Positions 1 to 4,281 of a stretch of DNA of 6,286 nt are shown in pieces (position 1 is the stretch's first letter; every line of letters begins with the position of its first letter). The translations under genes were made by a program, and so were the position numbers. Source of the DNA: Nostoc cf. edaphicum LEGE 07299. GTDB lineage: Bacteria > Cyanobacteriota > Cyanobacteriia > Cyanobacteriales > Nostocaceae. The notes below the pieces were generated by a model. The model had not been told where the DNA came from, made no database searches, and saw only the letters and a list, made by a program, of their open reading frames with translations. The stretch lies in contig NZ_JADEXF010000234.1 in assembly GCF_015207245.1 (NCBI RefSeq), positions 1-6,286 of the forward strand. Direction: 5' to 3'.

Positions 1-555
1 GGAAACATTATCGGCGGAGTGCTTTCTATAGCGTTGACACGAGAACTTTCTCCTGTGTTGACAGCAGTGGTTTTAGCAGGGCGAGTCGGTTCTGCCTTTG
101 CAGCAGAAATCGGTACCATGCGAGTCTCAGAACAAATCGATGCCATGTTGATGTTAAAAACAGATCCAATCGATTATCTAGTTATTCCCCGCGTTATTGC
201 TTGCTGTTTAATGTTACCAATTTTAACCCTCCTGTCTTTGATAACGGGGATGTTCGGAGGATTCATCATTGCGACAAATATCTACAACCTGTCTGATACG
301 GTATTTCTAGACTCAGCCCGTAACTTTCTTGGTATCTGGGATATTTTAAGCGCCATGATTAAGGCGTGTTGTTTTGGCGTTTTAATCGCTGTAATTGGTT
401 GCAGTTGGGGGTTGACGACAACAGGAGGTGCTAAAGGTGTAGGACAGTCAACTACAACTGCTGTTGTGACTGCCTTGCTGATTATATTTGTGAGCAACTT
501 CTTTCTTTCTTGGTTAATGTTTCAGGGGACTGGCAGTGCATTCATAGGGCTATAG
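1..555 (+). CDS. mlaE: MlaE/YrbE-family lipid ABC transporter permease, 5'-truncated by the window edge
   Basis: The frame is open from base 1, so the start lies outside the window; 184 C-terminal residues are visible of a family usually near 250-265. Residues 14-47 carry the family signature: an REL-SPVLTA segment, then AGRVGSA, AE-GTMRV and EQIDA, followed by a DP-YLV-PR segment at 55-64. Three to four hydrophobic helices follow (about 62-92, 110-137 and 150-175), matching the MlaE core. The family is the inner-membrane permease of the Mla/TGD-type transporter, which with an MlaF ATPase and an MlaD MCE-domain protein moves phospholipids between membranes; relatives are chloroplast TGD1 and plastid Ycf63. 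The ATPase and MCE partners are not in view and in cyanobacteria are often encoded elsewhere. An internal GTG at 19 is in frame but falls inside conserved sequence and is not the start. The gene is followed by a heptamer-repeat gap and two genes on the same strand. The family call is firm; the substrate is inferred. Confidence 0.92.
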   Translation, partial: GNIIGGVLSIALTRELSPVLTAVVLAGRVGSAFAAEIGTMRVSEQIDAMLMLKTDPIDYLVIPRVIACCLMLPILTLLSLITGMFGGFIIATNIYNLSDTVFLDSARNFLGIWDILSAMIKACCFGVLIAVIGCSWGLTTTGGAKGVGQSTTTAVVTALLIIFVSNFFLSWLMFQGTGSAFIGL

Positions 556-560
556 AAGTT

Positions 561-588
561 ATGAGTTATGAGTTATGAGTTATGAGTT
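561..588. repeat. Tandem heptamer repeat, four copies of ATGAGTT
   Basis: Four exact head-to-tail copies of ATGAGTT begin 5 bp after the stop of the MlaE-type gene. Three degenerate units of roughly opposite sense (AACTCTG, ACTCCTG, ACTCCTA) occupy 605-625, so the two blocks can pair imperfectly through GAGTT/AACTC and GAGT/ACTC with bulges. Short tandem 7-mers between genes are well known in heterocystous cyanobacteria (STRR-type repeats). Their function is not established. Confidence 0.85.
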
Positions 589-618
589 AAAATTCCTCAC
601 TCTTAACTCTGACTCCTG

Positions 619-635
619 ACTCCTAAAATAGGAGT
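619..635 (+). other. Perfect 7-bp hairpin upstream of the DUF3119 gene
   Basis: ACTCCTA at 619-625 and TAGGAGT at 629-635 are exact inverted copies around an AAA loop. The left arm is the last unit of the degenerate heptamer block. No T-run follows, so this is not a convincing intrinsic terminator. It could be an RNA processing or stabilising element in a message shared by the flanking genes, which is inference. Confidence 0.6.
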
Positions 636-667
636 GATGCCTACTAAACAAAGCAGGATTTAAGACT

Positions 668-1054
668 GTGACCAGTTCATTTGTTTCTAACTCCACATCA
701 ACTGTGGAACTCAAGCCTAGTTACAATATACCGATAGTGTTGGTGATTGCCGCGATTCCACTACTGTTGGTACAACCTTGGGTAGGCTCTGTTTTCACGC
801 TGTTTGGTTTGTTTCTCATGTTTCAGGCGTTAACGCTGCGTTTGCAATTTACCGCTACCGACTTAGATATTTACAGAGGCGAAAAATTGATTCGACGCTT
901 TCCCTACCAAGAATGGCAAAACTGGCGGATCTTTTGGAATAGAGTCCCCATTTTGTTTTACTTTAAAGAAATTAAAAGTATTCACTTTTTGCCGATTTTA
1001 TTTGACCCCAACACCTTGAAAACTTGTTTAGAACAACGTTGTCCGCGTATTTAG
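668..1054 (+). CDS. DUF3119 family membrane protein
   Basis: This encodes 128 residues of unknown function, assigned to DUF3119 from recalled resemblance; the family is found in cyanobacteria and plastid-bearing plants. Residues 21-57 form a hydrophobic hairpin of two closely spaced membrane helices with a short PW turn. Residues 58-128 form a compact basic and aromatic domain (LQFTATDLDIYRGEKLIRRF, then EWQNWRIFWNR) whose pattern recalls bacterial PH-like domains of small membrane proteins. The GTG start is well supported: AGGA lies at 655-658 with 9 bp spacing, an in-frame TGA lies at 635-637, and the next in-frame ATG would remove both helices. The gene lies between the MlaE-type permease and the DUF3086 gene on the same strand, with gaps of 112 and 136 bp. 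This suggests, without proving, a role in membrane lipid handling. The family assignment is fairly sure; the function is unknown. Confidence 0.85.
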   Translation: MTSSFVSNSTSTVELKPSYNIPIVLVIAAIPLLLVQPWVGSVFTLFGLFLMFQALTLRLQFTATDLDIYRGEKLIRRFPYQEWQNWRIFWNRVPILFYFKEIKSIHFLPILFDPNTLKTCLEQRCPRI

Positions 1055-1108
1055 TGCTGATTACCATCTGTTCTGAGTCGTTTTGATATAGACTCAGAAC
1101 TCAGCACT
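1053..1108 (+). other. Large two-part inverted repeat overlapping the DUF3119 stop codon
   Basis: The inner stem is 10 bp and perfect: GTTCTGAGTC at 1070-1079 pairs with GACTCAGAAC at 1091-1100 around an 11-nt loop. The outer stem is 8 bp and perfect: AGTGCTGA at 1053-1060 pairs with TCAGCACT at 1101-1108. A 9-nt bulge (1061-1069) separates them on the left side only. The outer left arm includes the last two bases of the stop codon. There is no T-tract directly after the stem, only CTTTTAT about 12 nt later. It may be a processing or attenuation structure, or a non-canonical terminator. Confidence 0.65.
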
Positions 1109-1112
1109 CATG
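1092..1112. repeat. Degenerate heptamer repeat (ACTCAGA, ACTCAGC, ACTCATG)
   Basis: Three consecutive 7-base units share the core ACTCA, and a CTCAGGA follows at 1113-1119. The core is the complement of the TGAGT in the 561-588 array. The first two units form the right arms of the 1053-1108 hairpin. This looks like a decayed copy of the same class of short tandem repeat. Confidence 0.6.
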
Positions 1113-1190
1113 CTCAGGACTTTTATGGCAGGTCAATTGTAATATTTCTGAAAGCTATTTATTCGCGTCATAGGAATTACACTATTGTTT

Positions 1191-2465
1191 ATGAACCCAG
1201 AGGCATCTCAAACCCCAGAACCAATTGATGAGCAGTTGACAGAAAAACCAGAAGAGAACAATGCAATTGAACATCCGGTAAATCCATCAGTTGAGTCAGT
1301 GGTAGACACAAAAGCCATTAGCTCATCAGAAGACTACACAAATCTTGAGCCACTTATTTCTAATGCAGAAGTGGTAGATTCTACAGTAGAGCTAACAGAA
1401 AATTCAAATGGCGAGTTTGTAGCGCAATTAGAAGCGGAAAATGCCGCTCTGGGGTCTGAAATAGGATCGGGAAATCATTCATTATATGTAGAAGCAGAGC
1501 AGCGGATAGCAGAGTTGCAGAGTGCTGAAGTAGCTCTCAAGTCAGAAATAGCCAAGCTGCAAGCTTCTTACGAAAAGCTTCAGACACAGGTGAGTGAAAC
1601 TCAAACCTCACTGGGGCGACTCGTGCAAGAGTCGCTGGTGCAGTTAGAACAACGCAAACAAACGCTGCAAATTTCTGTAGAACAATTAGAACGCCGCCAA
1701 GAACGTATCCGCAACGAGATGCGAACCACTTTTGCTGGTGCATCCCAAGACTTGGCAATTCGGGTGCAAGGTTTTAAAGACTATCTCACGGGTAGTTTAC
1801 AGGATTTGGCCTCTGCCGCCGAGCAGTTGCAACTAACGCCAAGTGTGGTGGAACGAGAAAAACCAGCTGTAAAAGAGGCTAAACCAGCTGAACCCCAACC
1901 TGGAATACCCCAATTTGCCCAACAGCAGTTTCAAGATACGACAAAGCAAATTCGCCGCCTGATTGACCAATACCGCAATAAACCAGATTACTACGGGCCA
2001 CCGTGGCAACTACGCCGTACCTTTGAACCAATCCACGCTGAACGAATCTCCAATTGGTTTTTTACCCAAGGAGGAAGAGGTGGTTTGCGGACAATGGGTA
2101 GCCGCTTACAGAATATTCTGATTGCCTCAGCTGCAATTTCGATATTACACAAGCTGTATGGCGATCGCGTCCGTACTTTAGTCTTAGCTAATACACCGGA
2201 GCGATTAGGCGAATGGCGGCGCGGCTTGCAAGACTGTCTAGGAATCGGTCGCCCAGATTTCGGCCCAGACCGGGGTGTGGTATTATTTGAGTCATCTGAC
2301 GCTCTAGCTCAAAAAGCAGACCGATTGACGAAAGCCAATCAATTGCCTTTGATTATCATTGACGATTCAGAAGAACAAATCAGTTTGTCACTGCTGCAAT
2401 TTCCCCTGTGGTTAGCCTTTGCTCCTGACCCCAAAATGGTGAGAAACTATGATGATGACTTTTAA
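1191..2465 (+). CDS. DUF3086 domain protein with N-terminal coiled coil
   Basis: This encodes 424 residues and is predicted to be soluble; no signal peptide or membrane helix is visible. Counting from the ATG, residues 1-75 are acidic and low in complexity. About 78-185 is a long coiled coil rich in E, Q, K, L and R. About 215-240 is a Pro/Lys/Glu linker. About 245-424 is a compact C-terminal domain with YYGPPWQLRRTFEP, a GGRGGLR stretch, hydrophobic strands such as RTLVLAN and LPLIIIDDSEE, and a DDD tail. I recognise it as cyanobacterial DUF3086, whose function is unknown. Start choice: AGGA at 1172-1175 is 15 bp from this ATG but 9 bp from an in-frame TTG at 1185, so a start two codons earlier is possible. 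ATG is preferred by codon type. An intrinsic terminator follows 60 bp after the stop. Position between lipid-transport genes and plsY hints at an envelope role; that is inference. Confidence 0.87.
   Translation: MNPEASQTPEPIDEQLTEKPEENNAIEHPVNPSVESVVDTKAISSSEDYTNLEPLISNAEVVDSTVELTENSNGEFVAQLEAENAALGSEIGSGNHSLYVEAEQRIAELQSAEVALKSEIAKLQASYEKLQTQVSETQTSLGRLVQESLVQLEQRKQTLQISVEQLERRQERIRNEMRTTFAGASQDLAIRVQGFKDYLTGSLQDLASAAEQLQLTPSVVEREKPAVKEAKPAEPQPGIPQFAQQQFQDTTKQIRRLIDQYRNKPDYYGPPWQLRRTFEPIHAERISNWFFTQGGRGGLRTMGSRLQNILIASAAISILHKLYGDRVRTLVLANTPERLGEWRRGLQDCLGIGRPDFGPDRGVVLFESSDALAQKADRLTKANQLPLIIIDDSEEQISLSLLQFPLWLAFAPDPKMVRNYDDDF
2161..2168. repeat. HIP1 octamer GCGATCGC (inside DUF3086 gene)
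   Basis: Exact palindromic GCGATCGC. This octamer is strongly over-represented in many cyanobacterial genomes and supports the taxonomic inference. Confidence 0.9.
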
Positions 2466-2469
2466 ATGA

Positions 2470-2529
2470 GTCATTGGTCATTAGTCATTAGTCATTGGTC
2501 ATTGGTCATTGGTCATTGGTCATTGGTCA
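2470..2529. repeat. Tandem heptamer repeat, eight copies of GTCATTG/GTCATTA plus a partial copy
   Basis: Eight head-to-tail 7-base units start 5 bp after the DUF3086 stop. Units 1 and 4-8 are GTCATTG, and units 2 and 3 are GTCATTA. A truncated ninth unit, GTCA, ends at 2529. The array runs straight into an intrinsic terminator, whose left arm begins with that partial unit. Such GTCATTG/A arrays are, from memory, common between genes in Nostoc-type genomes. Copy number is likely to vary between strains. Confidence 0.9.
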
Positions 2530-2553
2530 AGAGTAATACCTCTTGACTTTTTT
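2526..2553 (+). terminator. Strong intrinsic terminator between the DUF3086 gene and plsY
   Basis: GTCAAGAG at 2526-2533 pairs perfectly with CTCTTGAC at 2540-2547 (8 bp) around the 6-nt loop TAATAC, and TTTTTT follows directly at 2548-2553. A G-U pair (2525/2548) could extend the stem. This is the only textbook rho-independent terminator in the window. It lies 54 bp before the plsY ATG, so plsY would need its own promoter or read-through. Confidence 0.85.
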
Positions 2554-2560
2554 AAATTTT

Positions 2561-2592
2561 GTTAGCGTAGCGTTAGCGAGTCTTCGAGCGTC
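2561..2592. repeat. GTTAGCG-type interspersed repeat in the plsY leader
   Basis: The stretch begins GTTAGCGTAGCGTTAGCGAG and continues TCTTCGAGCGTC. It contains two copies of GTTAGCG 11 bp apart and differs in composition from the AT-rich sequence around it. From memory, related GCGTAGCGTTAGCGAGTC elements are scattered between genes, and sometimes within them, in Nostoc-type genomes. It ends 15 bp before the plsY ATG. No clear Shine-Dalgarno or -35/-10 pair is visible between the terminator and plsY, so the element makes up much of the plsY leader or promoter region. Confidence 0.6.
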
Positions 2593-2607
2593 ATTTTGAA
2601 TTTTATT

Positions 2608-3291
2608 ATGGCTATTTGGTTAACTCTGTGCGGAGCAATTGTGGTCATAGCTTACCTGCTGGGTTCTTTTCCCACTGGCTACATTGCTGTGAAGCAGTTA
2701 AAAGGTATTGATATTCGGGCAGTTGGTTCCGGTTCCACTGGCGCAACTAATGTACTAAGAACCTTGGGCAAAGGGCCGGGAGCATTGGTTTTAGTACTTG
2801 ATTCCTTAAAGGGAGTATTAGCGATCGCTCTAGTTTATTGGTTGTTCAACTTTGAACCAATTAAAAATTATATCCCTCAAACGGTAGATGTACAACTGTG
2901 GCAACCGTGGGTAGTAACAATATCTGGGTTAGCTGCCATTCTGGGACATAGTAAATCAATTTTTTTGGGCTTTACTGGTGGTAAATCCGTTGCTATCAGC
3001 TTGGGGATTTTGTTGGCAATGAGTTGGCAAGTAGGTTTCGCAACAGCGGGTGTGTTTGCCGTCGTTGTGGCAATATCGCGGATTGTCTCTTTAAGTTCAA
3101 TTGCAGGTGCGATCGCAGTTTCCATTTTCATGGTACTTTTGCATCAACCTTTACCCTATATTCTGTTTGGGATTGCCGGTGGGTTGTATGTGATTTTGCG
3201 CCATCGCGCTAATATTGAACGACTGTTTGCGGGAACGGAGCCAAAAATTGGGCAACCTGTAGCGACAGAACCCGAACAAACTGCATCATAG
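2608..3291 (+). CDS. plsY: Acyl-phosphate:glycerol-3-phosphate acyltransferase PlsY
   Basis: This 227-residue integral membrane enzyme transfers an acyl group from acyl-phosphate (made by PlsX) to glycerol-3-phosphate. The product is lysophosphatidic acid, the first step of phospholipid and glycolipid synthesis. All three family motifs are present: GSGSTGATNVLR (40-51, phosphate-binding type), GHSKSIFLGFTGGKSVA (113-129) and HRANIERLFAGTEPKIG (199-215). Hydrophobic helices lie at about 3-23, 55-80, 100-115, 127-160 and 162-196. Length fits the family, apart from a short polar tail after 215. Motif 2 reads GGKS where the usual bacterial form is GGKG; I believe this is common in cyanobacteria. 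Start: ATG 2608 gives the usual N-terminus; an in-frame TTG at 2596 would add only four residues. No good Shine-Dalgarno precedes either. It probably has its own promoter because of the terminator upstream. plsX is not in view. Confidence 0.95.
   Translation: MAIWLTLCGAIVVIAYLLGSFPTGYIAVKQLKGIDIRAVGSGSTGATNVLRTLGKGPGALVLVLDSLKGVLAIALVYWLFNFEPIKNYIPQTVDVQLWQPWVVTISGLAAILGHSKSIFLGFTGGKSVAISLGILLAMSWQVGFATAGVFAVVVAISRIVSLSSIAGAIAVSIFMVLLHQPLPYILFGIAGGLYVILRHRANIERLFAGTEPKIGQPVATEPEQTAS
2821..2828. repeat. HIP1 octamer GCGATCGC (inside plsY, first copy)
   Basis: Exact GCGATCGC, encoding part of a membrane helix of PlsY. Confidence 0.9.
3109..3116. repeat. HIP1 octamer GCGATCGC (inside plsY, second copy)
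   Basis: Exact GCGATCGC, 288 bp after the first copy in the same gene. Confidence 0.9.
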
Positions 3292-3314
3292 GTAAGCGGG
3301 AGCCAAACTTAAAA

Positions 3315-3336
3315 CTCTTCTCTTAGAAGGGGAGAG
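3315..3336 (+). terminator. Possible terminator hairpin after plsY
   Basis: CTCTTCTC at 3315-3322 pairs with GGGGAGAG at 3329-3336 around the loop TTAGAA, giving 8 bp with two G-U pairs in plus-strand RNA. It lies 23 bp after the plsY stop, in the 79-bp gap between convergent genes. The downstream sequence CTTCTTCC is only moderately U-rich. On the minus strand the G-U pairs become C-A mismatches, but the structure is then followed by TTTTAAGTTT. Either direction is plausible and neither is canonical. Confidence 0.4.
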
Positions 3337-3370
3337 CTTCTTCCAGAATTACTGTATTTACGTTTTAGAA

Positions 3371-3628
3371 TTACGAACGAACGTTGCCTTTAATCAAACG
3401 GTGGAAAAGGCGGCAAGGCCACAAAAAAGCTCCACAAATGCTGACTGAGGCGATAGCGGCCAGAACTCGCCAACTTGAACTAGTCCCAGTGTTAGACTCT
3501 GAAGGATGAGCTTGTGTATTTTTAGCTAGTTCTGGCATTGAATGAGATAGCTGACTGGCTGTACTCACCCCTTCAATCGCTGCTCCAATTAGATAAGCTA
3601 CTAGGGCAATTACTAGCCAGTTATTCAT
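3371..3628 (-). CDS. Small hypothetical membrane protein (85 aa)
   Basis: I do not recognise this protein. Residues 3-24 (WLVIALVAYLIGAAIEGVST) form one hydrophobic segment and 54-74 (VLAAIASVSICGAFLWPCRL) a second. A polar Ser/Thr/Asn-rich stretch of about 28 residues separates them, and a basic tail (HRLIKGNVRS) follows. By the positive-inside rule the C-terminus probably faces the cytoplasm. The ATG is preceded by GGAA 4 bp upstream (3633-3636 on this strand). The gene converges on plsY and lies 63 bp downstream of another small gene on the same strand, with which it could share a message. Two regular helices, a ribosome-binding sequence and the absence of a better frame on the other strand support it as real. 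Confidence 0.6.
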   Translation of the reverse strand: MNNWLVIALVAYLIGAAIEGVSTASQLSHSMPELAKNTQAHPSESNTGTSSSWRVLAAIASVSICGAFLWPCRLFHRLIKGNVRS

Positions 3629-3691
3629 AATATTCCACTGTTTGAACTCTGAGCGTATGCTTGGCAGCGAGCAATAATTTGATTTTTCGGA

Positions 3692-3931
3692 CTAATGATT
3701 GCCGCCTTGCCCTAAAGATAATCGACCTTCAGCCGTATCACGAATTAGGGGCAGTTTAGATTTTATATAAGTATTAAGGGTGCTATCTGCCTGGGAATCA
3801 AGCCCCTGCTTCGCTTTTAACTGCTGGAGAAGCAATTGTACTAAAGCAGCATCGTCAAACTGGAGCAGGGTGTTGACCTGGGTAGACTCGATTACAGCCC
3901 AAAGCTGTTGCATCATTTTCGCTGTCACCAT
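3692..3931 (-). CDS. Small conserved-looking hypothetical protein (79 aa)
   Basis: I do not assign a family. The protein looks soluble and largely helical: residues 1-17 (MVTAKMMQQLWAVIEST) and 25-40 (DDAALVQLLLQQLKAK) are amphipathic, then comes a segment with YIKSKLPLIRDTAEGR and a short Gly/Asn/His tail. It contains no Cys and no membrane segment. Start: ATG at 3931 has GAGG (3942-3945 on this strand) with 10 bp spacing. The frame stays open upstream to a TTG at 4024, but the extra 31 residues are Lys/Asn-rich, look non-coding and would lack this ribosome-binding site. On the upstream side, TATAAA-like hexamers on this strand lie at 3957-3962 and 4005-4010 without a matching -35. Confidence 0.65.
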   Translation of the reverse strand: MVTAKMMQQLWAVIESTQVNTLLQFDDAALVQLLLQQLKAKQGLDSQADSTLNTYIKSKLPLIRDTAEGRLSLGQGGNH

Positions 3932-4092
3932 GAGTCTGTAACCTCTTAAGCTTTTCTTTATATTTACACGATTTTGGAATTTGTGGTTAGTTTTTGTCTG
4001 AAGATTTATAAAGATGTAGGCCAAAAATGCCTGAGTCAGTTAAATCTGTTAAGTTATAGCGTTTTTCAATTGATTGCACTACAACACTAGCC

Positions 4093-4112
4093 CACACGTT
4101 ATTTTAACGGTG
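4093..4112. other. Short inverted repeat in the gap
   Basis: CGTTA at 4097-4101 and TAACG at 4105-4109 are exact inverted copies around TTT. CAC at 4093-4095 and GTG at 4110-4112 extend the pairing past one unpaired A. No T-tract follows on either strand. It could be an operator or an RNA hairpin, and chance is also possible. Confidence 0.35.
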
Positions 4113-4152
4113 CTATGTAAAGAAATAAAACTGCCCAAAGACTTAAATCTTC

Positions 4153-4169
4153 CCTAACCGTTTTTTAGG
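4153..4169 (+). promoter_or_regulatory. Small hairpin that could mask the Shine-Dalgarno of the 15-codon frame
   Basis: CCTAA at 4153-4157 pairs with TTAGG at 4165-4169 around CCGTTTT. A few more pairs past a bulged A (4170) are possible with 4150-4152. The right arm overlaps the start of AGGAGGAGGG (4167-4176), so folding would partly cover the ribosome-binding site. The stem is short and the biological role is inferred. Confidence 0.35.
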
Positions 4170-4180
4170 AGGAGGGAATT

Positions 4181-4228
4181 ATGGCAGGCCTTTTGATCGG
4201 CCACAATGCAGATATACGTAGGTATTAA
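4181..4228 (+). CDS. Possible 15-residue peptide with a very strong ribosome-binding site
   Basis: ATG at 4181 is preceded by AGGAGGAGGG at 4167-4176, a full match to the anti-Shine-Dalgarno with 8 bp between AGGAGG and ATG. The frame encodes MAGLLIGHNADIRRY and stops at TAA 4226-4228. A GGCC/GGCC inverted repeat (4187-4190 and 4199-4202) lies inside it, and a weak hairpin followed by T7 ends just after the stop. No gene continues on this strand; the next sequence is antisense to the 190-aa gene. It is not a recognised leader peptide and lacks runs of one amino acid. It could be a real micro-protein, a leader, part of a small RNA, or chance. No convincing promoter was found upstream. Confidence 0.3.
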   Translation: MAGLLIGHNADIRRY

Positions 4229-4238
4229 TGCTTTTTTT
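4208..4238 (+). terminator. Weak hairpin followed by T7 after the 15-codon frame
   Basis: GCA at 4208-4210 can pair with TGC at 4229-4231, and ATAC at 4214-4217 with GTAT at 4222-4225 around GTAG, with a 3x3 internal loop between. Seven Ts follow at 4232-4238. The stem is short and AT-rich, so it would be a poor terminator alone; the T-run position makes it worth noting. Confidence 0.25.
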
Positions 4239-4281
4239 CGAGGGGAAACTTCTGTGGCTATCAGATAATTTTGCTAGAACT

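Larger units (their letters stand above)
3932..4281. other. 350-bp gap without an annotated minus-strand gene
   Basis: This AT-rich gap separates the 79-aa gene from the 190-aa gene, both on the minus strand. It holds two TATAAA-like hexamers on the minus strand (3957-3962 and 4005-4010), an inverted repeat at 4093-4112, and on the plus strand a 15-codon frame with a very strong Shine-Dalgarno sequence. I see no tRNA, no recognisable riboswitch, no terminator for the 190-aa gene, and no NtcA-type GTA-N8-TAC site. A small RNA could be encoded here but none is recognised. Confidence 0.5.

Noticed and set aside
282..497. Minus-strand reading frame of 71 codons
   Set aside because: It lies wholly antisense to conserved MlaE coding sequence, has no domain-like pattern and no ribosome-binding site of note.
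1537..1758. Minus-strand reading frame of 73 codons
   Set aside because: Antisense to the coiled-coil part of the DUF3086 gene, which explains the open frame.
2470..2529. CRISPR array
   Set aside because: Units are 7 bp and directly adjacent with no spacers, and no cas gene is near.
2543..2548. TTGACT as a -35 element for plsY
   Set aside because: No -10-like hexamer lies 16-18 bp downstream, and the hexamer is part of the terminator stem.
2596..2607. TTG start for plsY adding four residues
   Set aside because: The ATG at 2608 gives the usual PlsY N-terminus; the TTG has no better ribosome-binding site.
2877..3212. Reading frames on both strands inside plsY
   Set aside because: PlsY motifs run through the whole interval in the annotated frame, so the others are overlaps by chance.
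3932..4024. N-terminal extension of the 79-aa gene from a TTG at 4024
   Set aside because: The added stretch is Lys/Asn-rich and non-coding in character, and the ATG at 3931 has a well-spaced GAGG.
4114..4119. TATGTA with an upstream TG as an extended -10 on the plus strand
   Set aside because: Only three of six bases match the -10 consensus and no -35 is visible, so it cannot be supported as a promoter for the 15-codon frame.
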